Assembly: GCA_020152595.1 (NCBI GenBank)
Contig: JAIGNY010004473.1
Coordinates: forward strand, 1 to 64,000
Length of the DNA stretch: 64,000 nucleotides
Reading direction: 5' to 3'
Source of the DNA: Chiridota heheva
Taxonomy: Eukaryota; Echinodermata; Holothuroidea; Apodida; Chiridotidae
The notes below the pieces were generated by a model. That model was not told where the DNA came from. It saw only the letters and a list, made by a program, of their open reading frames with translations, and searched no databases. Made by a program: the position numbers and the translations under genes. Shown here piece by piece: positions 23,401 through 38,400 of this stretch (its first letter is position 1; every line of letters starts with the position of its first letter).

Positions 23401-26400
23401 AATCCTTTGCAAAAAAGGAACACCTTATTGCCATATTTTTTGACCTTGAGAAAGCATTCGACACTACTTGGAAATACGGCATTACCCGCAAACTTCACAC
23501 CATCGGCCTCAAGAGGCCATCTCCCATCTTTATTCAAAACTTTCTCTCATCCAGGCGGTTCCAAGTTCGTATTGGCCACACCCTCTCCAACCCGTACCCC
23601 CAAGAAGAGGGCGTCTCCAAGGCAGCATCCTCTCTCCCACTCTCTTCAACCTGAGCATCAATGACATCGCGGATAACCTTGGCCCCAACATCAAATGTAC
23701 CCTATATGTGGATGGCTTCACCATCTTCTACTCCTCCCCTAGCTTTCCTATTGTTGAAAGTAGGCTCCAAACCAGCCTCGACCTGCTGCAAGACTGGAGC
23801 AACAAAAACGGTTTTAAATTCTCCAAAGACAAGACAGTCTGCATGCACTTTTGTCATTTCAACAACCTCCACCCCAACTTGAACTTTGTGCTCAATGGAA
23901 ATCGCATCCCAAAAGTTGAACACAACAAAGTTCCTGGGTCTAACTCTAGACCCTAAGCTTACCTACAAGCAACACATCACCAACCTGAAACTGAATTGCA
24001 ACAAGCTCCCTCAACCTCCTCAGACTCCTCTCCAACACCACTTGGGGTGCGAACCGCTTTGCTCTCCTCAAAACTTTCAGGCTCACCATTCGTGCCAAGC
24101 TTGACTACGGCAATATTGTCTACTGTGTCGCTCACAACTCATACCTCAACCACATCAACACCATCCAAAATGAAGCCTTCAGGCTTTGTCTAGGTGCTTA
24201 CAGGACCTCCCCAATCACCAGCCTTCATGTTGAAGCCAACGAACCTTCCTTTCTACTTAGATGTAGAAAGCTTAGCCTATCCTATGCTTTTAGGGTCCTC
24301 ATCAACACCCAGAACCCTGTTTACAACCTCATTAGGTACCCCAATTTCTCCACCCTCTTTGATAGGACTAAAACCCTATCCCCTTCCCTCAGCTTACGCA
24401 TTAAATTATACCTCTTCCATCTCGGCATCAACCCCACCACTCTCGGCACCTTCTCCTGGCCCACTTTTCCTCCTTGGGCCACCCCCCTCCCTTCTGTCCA
24501 CCTGGGCCTCTCCACTCATCACAAAGCTCAAACCCATCCTAACCTCTTCATCAATCTCCACAACCAAGTCAAAGACCAACTCTCAAATTACACCTCCATC
24601 TATACTGATGGGTCCAAGAAGGGCAACAAGACAGCTGCTGCTGCGGTCATCCAAGACATCACCCTCAGTAGCAGACTTCCCGACTACTCATCCATCTTTT
24701 CAGCTGAGGTTAAGGCCATTCTCCTTGCCCTCAACTTTATTAAAAACTCCCCGCTCAGCCACTTTGTTATTTTCTCCGACTCAAAGGCTGTTTTTACTTC
24801 TTTACTCAACCTTAAATGGGATAACCTCACATGCCACCTCCTCCGCAAACTCCTTTCTCCCACCCTCTGCAGGAAAAGTATTCTTTTTTTCTGGATACCC
24901 AGTCATGTTGGCATCTCGGGTAATGACAGAGCTAATGCAGCCGCTAAGCTTGCCCTCACCCTCCTCCCTGCCCCTTTTCCCAAAACCCTCTCTGACATCA
25001 AACCGCTCATCGCTTCCCTTGTTTGGGACCGCTGGCAAACCTCATGGAAGTCCCAAATTGATAACAAACTCCATGTCATCCAGCCCACAATTCCGATCAA
25101 AGCCACCATCAACAACCTCTCTCGTATTGACAACGTTTATATTACACGTCTTAGAATTGGTCACACTCATCTCACCCACTCCCACCTCCTTATTGGCTCC
25201 CCCCAACCCCTCTGCAACAATTGCCATTGCACCCTCACAATCCATCACGTTCTCCTTGCTTGCCCCCTGTACAACCTTCCCAGAGCCTTCCTCGCTCCCT
25301 ACAACTCAATTGCTGAGTTCTTCCAGAAAAATCCTGCGGATAAAATTATCTCCTTCCTTCATCATGCCTCCCGCTACGACCATATTTAATTCTCCTCTTT
25401 CACCCCCTCTCTACTTTGTTTTTGTTTCAATCATGCACCTCCCCTCACGATCACAGCTTTCTGACCTTTTGTCCTTAAATTTCTCTCATCCTCTCCCTGT
25501 TTCCTTTACTTCCTACCTCTAGAATGATCTGACCTCTCAGGCACAATTTGACCTTCAAACAAACAAACAAACAACCAAACTAATCATAGACAGTATGGAA
25601 ATAGTCAAGGGGCCCATCAATCATGGGAGGAGAGGAGGGGAGTGAGGAAGGAGGGGAGACCATCAACCAAATTCTGTTATGAATCCCCTCACCCGTTTAC
25701 AAATTCAGTGGCGTTAGAAGCGAGGACGATACATGGATCATTTCCGTTGTTATTATTTTTTATTGGGGGGCAAGTATTTTCGGCCCTCAATAACGAAGTT
25801 CTGTATGGTGAATTTAGTTTGAAGGAACTCAAATTCCTTTCATATTTAGTTTTTCCAAAGTGTACATGAATAGGTCGACACAAAGACAAATTTGAAACAT
25901 TCTGGATGTAGCATAAGCACTGGTTAACAACGTAGTTTGATCTCGCTGGATCGACTTTCAAGTGCATCCATTTCCCGTATCTCAACGTATACGGGCCTGG
26001 CTTTGTCCAAAGAAATTCTATTCTAATTTTCTAACTGTCGTAATTGCAAATTTGATATTAAAAGAAAAGGGCCATCAGCAATTTTCAGGCCGATTGAAGT
26101 TGAATCAATTTTAGTCGCGGTAGGGAGGGGAAATTGCGCTTTCAGCTATACCCAGGGGAGGTGGAAGGAATTCAGGCCAATGAGGGTAGAAAATTTGTTA
26201 CGGGCACTTTTTTTATTACAAATTTTTAATGAGGATTTGAAACAGGAAAAATGAGCCTTCTATCTTCCATTTCAAATATTATAAATACCTGCAATTCGTA
26301 AGTTGTAATTCTGTTATGGATTAATTCTGTCCTCTGCTCATCTTGCACGCAGGGGTATAACTAGACATCGATCGTAGGGGGTGTTAGACAAATTTGTTTG

Positions 26401-29400
26401 ACAAAGAATAAATCCGGACAATTTAGAATAGTTTTTCTGTCTAAATAAATCTATAAAAGTATAAGGCTACAATTTAGATTTAAAAAAACGATCTACATAT
26501 CAAAGTCTTCCGCATGAAACGTAGACGGGCAATGAAACCAAGAACACTTGATTAACGGGGGCAACCCCTATCCTTCTCCTCACGGGGACAATGGAGGCAA
26601 GAATTGGGCCCTCCATTTCATGAGAGCAGCGGGTCAAGAAGGGCATTTGTGATATTTATTTTAGGCGTTATTTTCGCCCTTGCTATAAAGTAATGGTTGT
26701 GATGCTCAAAACTCTTTTTTATGCTTTGAAATGGCTGTTTTGTATATAAAAACTGTTATTTCTCATCATTTGTGCTTTTTCACTTTCAGGTGCATGCATA
26801 CCCAAAGTTTTACAACCATGCTGCCCTCTTCTTGAATCCCTCCTTGCCTATTTCACGTGCTGAGTCGTACCAGAATGAAACCCATGAAACTTTAATTTCT
26901 CTGCTGAATTAATTTGTTGCATCCATGTGTGTTTATGAGTCTATATGTAAGTCACTGTATCACATGTCATGGTCTTCTCTCCTGTAGATACCTTTGAGAC
27001 TGGAGTTGAGGTGTGTGAATTGCACCCCAGGCTACATCATGGACGTCCTGGGGGAGGGCGCCCCGATATTAACGAGTTTGGACATATACCACAATGGTAT
27101 ATGTGCATTCAGCATGTTACACTCAGCCACCAGATCCTTGCCCCATCTGACGTCCCTCGTGGTGTTTGGGTGTGATTTACCGGACGGACCAGCAGGCAGC
27201 AGTGCTGTGTTTGAGGATCTTCTGCACTGCTGTCTGAAATACGCACCGAGATTAGAGGACATCACGTAAGTACTGGTCATTTATTGATAAAGGATCGATT
27301 AAAACTACTGATCGCAATTTATTTAGTTGTGATATAATCAATACTGACAGTAATTATCTGTTATTTAATTAATGCTATAGTATTGGTAAAGTATTAATCA
27401 GGACTACTGGATCTGGTTATTTATGGATAAAGGATAACTTAAAACTACTAGATACACTAGGATTAAGTTATGATATAATAAATTATTTGCACTAAGGTTA
27501 CAGTAATTAATTTATATTAAACTGTAATGAAAAATGGAAACTAAGAGATTTAAATGCAGTAATATTGATATAATAGTAAATGATGTGCTTGTGGGTGAGG
27601 ATATAAATGTGGGATAAAGAGGACAAATAATAATTTATGGTTCATTTAAAAATAAAGGCAGCAAAGTTTAGTATATTATATTGTTAAACTAATGGTATGA
27701 CCTGTAGACTAAAGGAATAATGAAAAAATAATTGAATATTAATTTAATAGTAAATAATGTGTTTGTGTGTAAGGGTATGTGGTTTAAGAACATTAAACTC
27801 AGGTGGAATAAAGAGGTAAATAAATGAAAATTAAAACAAAGCAATGCATGCTTTATATAATAAAACAGCAAAACTGCATTTTATAGCTTAGTCCTATATA
27901 AATATTTTATAAGTAAAACAAATAGTTGTAGCTTTATTGTTAATAATCTCATTTGTGGGAGACAAAAAAATGGGGGAAAATACGACAAATTATTTTTAAA
28001 ATAACAATTCTAATTATTTATAAATAACATAACTTTATTACATTAAGAAATATAAGTTTCAAAATAAGTTAATAGCTCAATTTCCTTGAAACAACAGATA
28101 ATCATAAAAGGGCATTTTTTGTAGGCATATCCCAACTGCTGGTTTGATCAATTCACTCGTGGTAACCAGCTGCGATCATTACAAACGTTAATAAGAGAAA
28201 GCGATAAATTATAGTAGAGTCGTATAAGAGATGTTTTTATTCACAAAATTCAAATTATAGTTTGGTTAGATTAAGCACAGAAATATCAAGCACACTCCCT
28301 GCTGAAGATACATTTTGGCGGTCTTTTAATTAAAAAGATTTTAGACAAATTTGAAGAGACAAATTAAAGAGAGTGATAATTTTATCATTGGATTAACAAT
28401 TATATTGTAATAGGATTTTGGTAGCCTCCAATTAACGATTATAGCTTTGATACAGGCATTGAAAATGAAAATGTTATGTTAAACAAACATAAACAATGAA
28501 AAATAAGAAATGGTATGAAAAATGTATTCTAATGAACTGAACATAACGTTCACAACCGGCAATTAGACACCCCCACCACAGACACACCCACCCACACAGA
28601 CACCCACACACATTCAATTTCTCCCTGTTGAATTGCACCAGTACAAACACCAATGATTCACGATCTATGTCTTAGATTGAGTGCACACAAGTTGTAAGGT
28701 TTAATAATCGATAACAGATGGACTTTTAAAATAACTTTAAATCTAAGCTATTCATCTTGTCAAGTTCAGTCACAGTGACCCCCCCCCTCCCATTCCTCCT
28801 CCACCACCCCTTAATATAGCCTGTCCTCCTGAAAGGTTATTTATCATACCACTTATTATATCCACTTTAAGGCAATCTGAATATAACCCTTTAATATTTC
28901 TTTAAACCCAGGGCGAGAATCTCACAAAAATAACTCTGGTGTATTTTTATTCAAACAAAACGATGGTGGGACTTTAATGCATGTGCTAAATGGAATTGAA
29001 ATTAAATACAGAACGTACTGTTCTAAAGAGATTAGAAAAATGAAAAAAGACATGTACCCTGTCGTTAGCGGGTATAGCATTGCTTGCAGAGATGATGTAG
29101 AGGACTCAGAAGAGCCAGTCATGTAGGGTGCAATGGACCCAGCATAGTATTTTCTTTTCTCCAACTCGATCTTTAAGCATGATGAGATATTGGGGGTTAC
29201 AGTGAAGACCCCCAAACTCTTGTTTGATTAGACACGGATACACCCCTTCAACAATAACAGTAGGGCTTATACGTGATTAACAAGCAAAGGATTTACATGT
29301 ATTCATACACCACGCATAATCTGATAATATTTCAAACTTTGCGTATTAATTCCTTCACATAATCACATATAGACGTGAAATGGATGGTCAATGCTGCTAT

Positions 29401-32400
29401 ATGCCAGATCTCAGAGAATTAGAAAAGCACGTGTGAACTTGGCATCGTACCAATAAATCCATTCATTGATAACAAAGAATGCAGTGCGTGGGTGTGTCAC
29501 GTATGGCGTGTTGTGATTGGCTGAGAGTTTGTTTACTATTCATGGACGGTGAAAGTGACCTTGTGATTGTGTTCGACGAAAAGAAAATGTTGATGATTTA
29601 ATAATATAATCTTAAGAATGCAGAGACCAGACAGTAAAAATTGATGAAGGTTTGTCTTCATTGAGTGCTTAAGGAACGGGCTGAACAGGTAAAAAATATT
29701 CCTTGCCCTCTCTCCCCCCTTTCCATTGAAATTTCGGTCCCCCTCTCCCCTTTCCATGGAAATTTCGGTCCCCCTCTCCCCTTTCCATGGAAATTTTGGT
29801 GTTGTCAGAAAACTATAGAAATGTTTGCATAATAACAACAAGCATGCCCTGATACGATTCTCAAAAAATGATTTATATTGTGATTCTATTAATATTTCAG
29901 ATTAGGTCAGTGATGATGGCTATTTTAATCTGTTGCATAAATGAATATTTAATATAAAGGCCTTTTTTGTATAATTTCACTTGATAATATGAATATAGTT
30001 TGGTCTTGAAATACTGTATACGACCGTTAAAGGATGTAAACATCAAGTCAAAGTCACAACACCGATTGTTTATATTCTATATTAAGCCTTCCTGTCCTTG
30101 TTGTCCTTTGTTATCGATCAGGTTTTACCAGTGCAAAAATGTTCCAGATGTTGTCCGTGAAAGCAATGCTACCCTACGAGGATTATTGCGCTCTAGGAAA
30201 GACGTTAAAGGTATGTCATCAATTTGATCTCTCATTGGAGGAATTCTTGTTCATCATAAAGCGTCTCTTACTTTCCAAAGCAATTGTTTTTTGTTTTGTT
30301 TTCATTTCAAGTGGTTCCCCTATCTTAATGCTATTCTGATTGCTGTTCATGGTACCCATCAAAGCATATATGCACGTGTGTGATTCATGGCAAAGAATGG
30401 TAGGCATATATTGGCATATACGGCATATGTTTGAAGCGTCCAAACATTAATTGCTGAAATAGTGCAAACAATTAAGAAAACCCATTGCAAGCATCTTTCC
30501 CACCTGGTATCTATGCAATGCAAAGGTGAAAGATATTATACAAAAATTTCAAATGAAAGTTGAGTGTATCATATAGAGATATACTGAAACAAGCAAATTT
30601 AAGCTTTCTTTATAAATGTCAAAATTAGAACATGAATTGTTTGACAGCTTAATATATAATTTGACATTGGAGATCATCATACGTGCTGTATTTTTATTTG
30701 GCGTGCCTGGGAGGGGAAGGGGGGGGGGGGAGGAGGCGGAACTTCCTCAAGGTGACTAGGCTACTACCCCCAGTGACGCCACTGTGAAATACTTAACAGC
30801 CTGAGAGCTCTTAACATGATGCGCATTCCTTAAGTAAACAACAATCATATAAATATGCGATGCAATGACGGAACCATGTGTCCTTGTTTAGTCCTGTCCA
30901 CGCTGCCGATCATGATGTCTCCCGATTAGGAGATCGAAGCATGCGCAGTGAACGGGATATAAACCGTTTAAAAAATATGCAGCCGTTAAGTAATATCATA
31001 CTGTACTGTGTATGTATTTTTTTATTAGGTAGTGAATGTAAGGACCGCTTCAGGGGAGGCCGATTCAGAGAGGAGAGAGGGGCAGGGAGGGGGGGGGGGG
31101 AAGGCCTATCAGTCTGAAAGAGGTCCTAAAATAAGGAACCAAAAAAGTTCCTTAAATTAGGAACTTTTCGTGTCATTGACATCGTCATTTGGTAATATTT
31201 CCCATAATGCTTTGCTATACTAACGTTAAAGTTTTATGTAGTGTTTTAATTTTCAAATTCGAAATACCTCTGTAAAAAATGTCTTTGCCCGACAAAACTC
31301 AGTGATAACTATTCATTGCTTTCATGGCTAGATATTGTCCACTCTGTTTTATATTTTCACCACGCCATTTGTGAAATATGAGGGAAAATCAGGAAGACAA
31401 CTAGGCTTCTTAGCACAAACAGACGAAACAGTCATTTTGAAAATTCAAATATTTGTAACAGCATAATGTTGTCGTTGAGATGGCAGATTCTAAGGAATAA
31501 AATTACAAATCACAATATCTTTGAATCTATGACAAATTGGTCTCTCACTTAATCTTTCTGCATGTTCTGTATACATTTGTATCACAAAATATGAACAGCA
31601 CGGCTGCAGGATTTTGATAAGCCCAGGCATTTTACAGGTTCCTTAGAATAGGACCTCTCACCAGCCTGGTCCATGCTCCCGATTGGGAGATCTCCTGATA
31701 GGGAGATCGAGACATCAAGCGCAGTGACCATAATTTAAACAAATGCTATTAGGTTCAGTTGTTATGTTTTTTTTGCTTTCAAATTATGCTTTTAAAGTTG
31801 CATACTTTAAATGACATTGAAAATGATATTTTTGGAACTTAAACATTGAGCTTTTGCTGGCGACTAAAATTTTAAAATCTGCTTTTCAGAAGCTATTGAA
31901 ATGAATTTTTACAGATTACTTTTAAATTCTCTGGTGAAAAGCAAATTTGCGTTGGTAAAAATGGAAAAAATAATTTCATCTTCTGTTGCACAAATAGAAT
32001 TTGAATATTTTGCATGCAAAAATACCTTTGGTTTAAAACTCTTTTACTGTTATGCATTTCTTTAAAGAGATTTGAATTTGGAAAGATGCATTGTGGGTTA
32101 TGACACGAAATTTCCGATTGGGAAATCTTCCAATCGGGATCGTGGACCGGACTGCTCACGGACTGCCTACGATAACTGCACTTATACCATGAGATATTTC
32201 ATAAGTTATGGTATATGATACATCATGCCACGTGATCAGATTGTATTGATTGATTGGCTGGTGGTCAAAATACTTCAATGCTCTTTTGACCGTCTGACGT
32301 TGGCGCTGGCCGTGAACCCTTAAGTTCAAAACTCAATGTATATAAGCTGCTCTCGTTTAAACAAGTATATATCTGTATGTGGGTATCTACTACCTTTTGA

Positions 32401-35400
32401 CTTTGGGCTCAAAAAGGAGCCAATACCTAATTTGATCCCCAAGTGGAATTTATCTCATAAGTCATGGGAAACTATATAAGATCTTTCTTTCAGAAAACGT
32501 CACGAAAATTCCCCAAACTTCACCGTTTGGTACAACATTGACTCCAAATGCTATGTTTTTATCACAGGTTTGAATGAGAAGTAATTTCCATGTGGTCGTT
32601 CCTCCGACCCAGTGATGGTGTTTTGAGAGGGGAGGCAACCACTGCCCTGGTATTTTTCTTTCCCCTATGACTTAATCACTAATAGTCAGTTTTTGACCGA
32701 AAATGATATTTTTAGACAAAAAGAAATCTTAAATTCAGTGGACCGCAAATTTTCAAATTTGGACCACAATTCTTCAATTTTGCCCTCGGTCTTTAGTTTT
32801 GTTGACCGAAAATCTGCAAGTTTCTACCAAGCATTTGCAATTTTGGACCACAACTCTTCAACATTTGAAAAATAATATTCAACTTTTCCATTACAGACAG
32901 GGTCGTAACCGGAAAGGGGGGGGGGGGGTGCAGGGGAGGGGGTTGGTACCGAAAAAGGAGAAGCTCCTTCACTCTCGATTAAATTAGACTTAATATTTTT
33001 CTTTTTAATTATATTGCAAAACATCCTGATCAACGTGGAATATGTGCGCTGGTGAAAATATTTATAATTAACAACAACAACACAATTTGAAACATTTGCA
33101 CTTATTATAGATATTTTAGTCAAACACCAATGGTTGCTGTTATGTTGATGTAGACATTCAAAATTGGAAAACGGCATTATGGGTAATGGTTGCAAAATAT
33201 CTCCTAAGTGATATCCCGATTTTGAAACATGCACTAGACTTTGTTTTAATATAATGATTATTCTGAAGTATATCCATTGTTAGTTCTAAAAAGATGTGCT
33301 ACAGATAAAGCAACTATTATTGGTGCGTAAAGTATCTTTAATTTATACATTCCGTCCTGTCGAACACAAAGAACGCACAGAGGCAGATTTACATGAAATA
33401 ATTATGCAAAATTCCTGAACTTTGCAGCTGTCTAACCTTTTGTTCTTGAATTTCTCTCATTCTCCCCCTGTTTGCTTTCCTTCCTACCTCTAGAATGATC
33501 TGACCTCTCAGGCACAATTTGACCCTCGTTGTTGTGGTGCCGTTGAGCCCTCATCAAACAAACAAACAAACAAAGCCCCAAAACGGATACCAAAGAGGAC
33601 CCTAAAGATTGCGGTGCCCGATAGGGATGGTGTAGGTGCAAATTACACCACAACAAACAATGGTTAACAAGATGGAAGTTCTAATAAAGGAGAAAAATGA
33701 AACACCAACAGTCAAGCTATACAGCGATGTGCGAAAATTGATGGCTAGAGTTAAATGCACATGGATGCATGCAAATTGGTAGACTTCTAAAGGTTCGATC
33801 AATTTTGGATACATTTTGTGAAAATGTTCCAAAAATAGAAGGAAATTTTCCGAAAATTGAGGGATATTTCCCAATATGACGCAAAATTTGGAGGAAACTG
33901 AAAATGCCAGTGCAATTGTTCTTGCTAGTGAGCGGGAAATTTTAGGAGTTGTTGCCTGTAGGACCATTTCTACACCCCTAGAATTAGTACGGTCCTCTGC
34001 GTGACGCCTTTCAATTGAATTGTCGAGATCCGCTAAGCAGATATATGGCGTCACCAAGGCACGCAAAGTCATTTCCTGGATAGATATATGGCATCGCCAA
34101 GGCATGCAAAGTCATTCCCTGGATATATATATGGCGTCGCCAAGGCATGCAAAGTCATTCCCTGAATAGATATATGGCATCGCCAAGGCACGCAAAGTCA
34201 TTCCCTGGATATATATATGGGGTCGCCAGGGCATGCAAAGTCATTCCCTGGATAGATATATGGGGTCGCCAGGGCATGCAAAGTCATTCCCAGGATAGAT
34301 ATATGGCGTCGCCAAGGCAGGCAAAGTCATTCCCAGAATAGATATGTGGCGTCGCCAAGGCCCGCAAAGTCATTCCCTGGATAGATATGTGGCGTCGCCA
34401 AGGCAGGCAAAGTCATTCCCTGAATAGATATATGGCGTCGCCAAGGCATGCAAAGTCATTCCCTGGATACATATATGGCGTCGCCAAGGCATGCAAAGTC
34501 ATTTCCTGGATAGATATATGGCGTCGCCAAGGCATGCAAAGTCATCCCTGGATACATATATGGCGTCGCCAAACCATGCAAAGTCATTTCCTGGATAGAT
34601 ATATGGCGTCGCCAAGGCTTGCAAAGTCATTCCCTGGATAGATATGTGGCGTCGCCAGGGCATGCAAAGTCATTCCCTGGATAGATATATGGTGTCGCCA
34701 AGGCATGCAAAGTCATCCCTGGATATATATATGGCGTCGCCAAGGCATGCAAAGTCATTCCCTGGATAGATATATGGCATCGCCAAGGCATGCAAAGTCA
34801 TTTTCTGGATATATATATGGCGTCGCCAAGGCATGCAAAGTCATTCCCTGAATAGATATATGGCATCGCCAAGGCATGCAAAGTCATTCCCTGGATACAT
34901 ATATGGCCTCGCCAAGGCATGCAAAGTCATTCCCTGGATAGATATGTGGCGTCGTCAAGGCATGCAAAGTCATTCCCTGGATATATATATGGCGTCGCCA
35001 AGGCATGCAAAGTCATTCCCTGAATAGATATATGGCATCGCCAAGCCATGCAAAGTCATTCCCTGGATACATATATGGCGTCGCCAAGGCTTGCAAAGTC
35101 ATTCCCTGGATAGATATATGGCGTCGCCAAGGCACGCAAAGTCATTCCCTGGATATATATATATGGCATCGCCAAAGCACGCAAAGTCATTCCCTGGATA
35201 GATATGTGGCGTCGCCAGGGCATGCAAAGTCATTCCCTGGATAGATATATGGTGTCGCCAAGGCATGCAAAGTCATCCCTGGATATATATATGGCGTCGC
35301 CAAGGCATGCAAAGTCATTCCCTGGATAGATATATGGCATCGCCAAGGCATGCAAAGTCATTCCCTGGATATATATATGGCGTTGCCAAGGCATGCAAAG

Positions 35401-38400
35401 TCATACCCTGAATAGATATATGGCATCGCCAAGGCATGCAAAGTCATTCCCTGGATACATATATGGCGTCGCCAAGGCATGCAAAGTCATTCCCTGGATA
35501 GATATGTGGAGTCGCCAAGGCATGCAAAGTCATTCCCTGGATATATATATGGCGTCGCCAAGGCATGCAAAGTCATTCCCTGAATAGATATATGGCGTCG
35601 CCAAGGCATGCAAAGTCATTCCCTGGATAGATATATGGCGTCGCCAAGGCATGCAAAGTCATTCCCTGGATAGATATGTGGCGTCGCCAAGGCATGCAAA
35701 GTCATTCCCTGGATAGATATATGGCGTCGCCAAGGCTTGCAAAGTCATTCCCTGGATAGATATATGGCGCCGCCAAGGCACGCAAAGTCATTCCCCGGAT
35801 ATATATATATGGCATCGCCAAAGCACGCAAAGTCATTCCCTGGATAGATATGTGGCGTCGCCAAGGCATGCAAAGTCATTCCCTGGATAGATATATGGTG
35901 TCGCCAAGGCATGCAAAGTCATCCCTGGATATATATATGGCGTCGCCAAGGCATGCAAAGTCATTCCCTGGATAGATATATGGCATCGCCAAGGCATGCA
36001 AAGTCATTCCCTGGATAGATATATGGCGTCGCCAAGGCATGCAAAGTCATTCCCTGGATAGATATATGGCATCGCCAAGGCATGCAAAGTCATTCCCTGG
36101 ATACATATATGGCATCGCCAAGGCATGCAAAGTCATTCCCTGGATAGATATATGGCATCGCCAAGGCATGCAAAGTCATTCCCTGGATAGATATATGGCG
36201 TCGCCAAGGCATGCAAAGTCATTCCCTGGATAGATATATGGCGTCGCCAAGGCATGCAAAGTCATTCCCTGGATAGATATATGGCGTCGCCAAGGCATGC
36301 AAAGTCATTCCCTGGATATATATATGGTGTCGCCAAGGCCCGCAAAGTCATTACCTGGATATATATATATGGCGCCGCCAGGGCATGCATAGTCATTCCC
36401 TGGATAGATATATGGCATCCCCAAGGCACGCAAAGTCATTCCCTGGAAATATTTTTGACACCTTATAGTCATAAAAGAAATGTGATTGTCATATGGGTGA
36501 AAATGAAAGTAATTAGAAGATATATCAAATAAAGGATTAATTCAGAGGTCAAACAAGTCTATTTGATATAAATGAGGACTTTAAAAGAAACAAAACATTG
36601 AAGAAAGCATTCAAAAGTCTTATTCCATTAAGAAGAAGTCTAAGTTTACAGTTTGGTGTCATTCATTTTGTGTAAAAACGACTGTAATCAGACTAGTTGT
36701 GATGTCATAGCCTCAGATTCCTCAAAGTCTTTATGTATTTTATTATATTTTGTCCTGCAATTTTGTGGCCTAAAACCATGGAATATGTCAAAAAAGTAGT
36801 AAAACTAAATCTAGGAAGGGTATTTATATTATGCCACCTAAAGAAAGGTCAAGGAAAAATAATTCAAGTTGTAAAAAAGTTGAATAAACTTTCTTTAAAA
36901 TACATTAACAAGTGTTAATAATGTGAGGATGAAGACGCAAACTTTCCATTATAGTAAATTTACTACACAAGTCATTTCTACACCGATACGACAGAGCTAT
37001 AAAGCTTTCTTCACCATTTTGTTTCTTTTAAAGTCCTGTTTCATATAAGATGGACATGCTTGACCACTGAACTAATCCTTTAAGTTTTAGGCCAGGCCAC
37101 ACCGTGCCGCCACAGTACAGCGTTTAAATTAGTTTTAAAAATCTTATTGAAAAGGATAAACAATGTGAAGGAATGACGATAAAATATTTAAGATTGGTTT
37201 TACGGGATATATCTTCTGTCTCACTGCCTCGACAAGTTTAAGATTATTAACATTGCCAGAACCCTTCAGGCATATAACGGGAATTGTATTTACAGCCAGA
37301 TATGATATTCTTTAAAAAAAGGCGATTAAAAAAGGGGGCGTTTATGAAGGTGTTACATGGTAAAAAGAGAATATTTTGCCAATTTTTAAACAGTCCACAT
37401 CGAAACTCACTAAATAAATATTTCAAATCGGCTTTAGCAACTTTATGACCAATTTTTCATATCCATGGCTGAACAATAAAATAATAGAATCTACTGATCT
37501 AGGGAGGGTAACATGGTCAAAAATGATAATATTTTGCTAATTTTAAAATCGTCTTCTCCCAAACTCACTACAAAAAAATTTCAACCAGTCAATTGGTTCA
37601 GCAACTGGCTGACCAATGAAGTATTTAAGCATCAGATTTCTATCATAACCAGATAACAACACTTTTATTCAAATGTGGGATAGAATTTTCCTTTCTTCCT
37701 TATGCGAGGGATGCGGCGAGGGACAATTTTGGTAGCAGTTTGATATTATTGGCTCATTCATCACAACTTGTAAGTTTCCACCATGTACAGAAGTTTGTTG
37801 GTGTTTGTAGATTCATCAACCAGCAATGAGTTGGCGTAGGGGTTGGAGAAGGGGTGGGGGTACACTGTTAAATATAATAATAAAAATCAACAGTTGGGAG
37901 AAGATTTACTCAACATTCAAGGAAGTGTATTTCCCCAACTCTTGGGTAAAAAAATTTAACCAACAGTTGGGTTTTGATTTTACCTATTTTACTTGGTTAA
38001 TATTTGCCCAACTGTATAGCTTGCTGAATAGATGCCTAATGTTGGGTAAAAAGTGAACCAATTACGTGGCATATTTACTAGCAAGCTGGGCATTAGATCA
38101 TCCTGTAATAATGACATCCATGGAAGATAATTTTTTTGTTTAAAGCATCTTATTTAGAAAGTTTGTTTGACTGTTTGATTTCAAAAAAGTGTATCGTTTT
38201 ACATACGTCAGGCCAGGACTCATGATGTAGGCCTAGAGAGTAAGTTAGTAAACGATAGGCTTAGGCCTATCCCAATGACTAACAGCTATTGACACAGTAA
38301 TCTGGTAATGCTATGAATTACATATCGGCTTAGCCTATACTCTACGTGTACGTTTAGCCTAACGTAGGCCTGTAATGGCCAAAGGTTTACCGACTTTCTC

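Noticed and set aside
24194..25522. 442-codon frame with Met start in LINE copy 2
   Set aside because: It is an out-of-frame shadow. The recognisable RT/RNase H sequence is in the neighbouring frame, 24010-25389.
28922..29215. 97-codon minus frame with a partly open plus frame on the same DNA
   Set aside because: No domain was recognised and no splice sites join it in phase to the NLR-like gene. It may be a transposon remnant, but the evidence is too thin to annotate.
34030..36447. CRISPR-like look of the 43-bp and other regularly spaced repeats
   Set aside because: Units are contiguous with no unique spacers and lie in introns of an animal gene. They are ordinary satellites.
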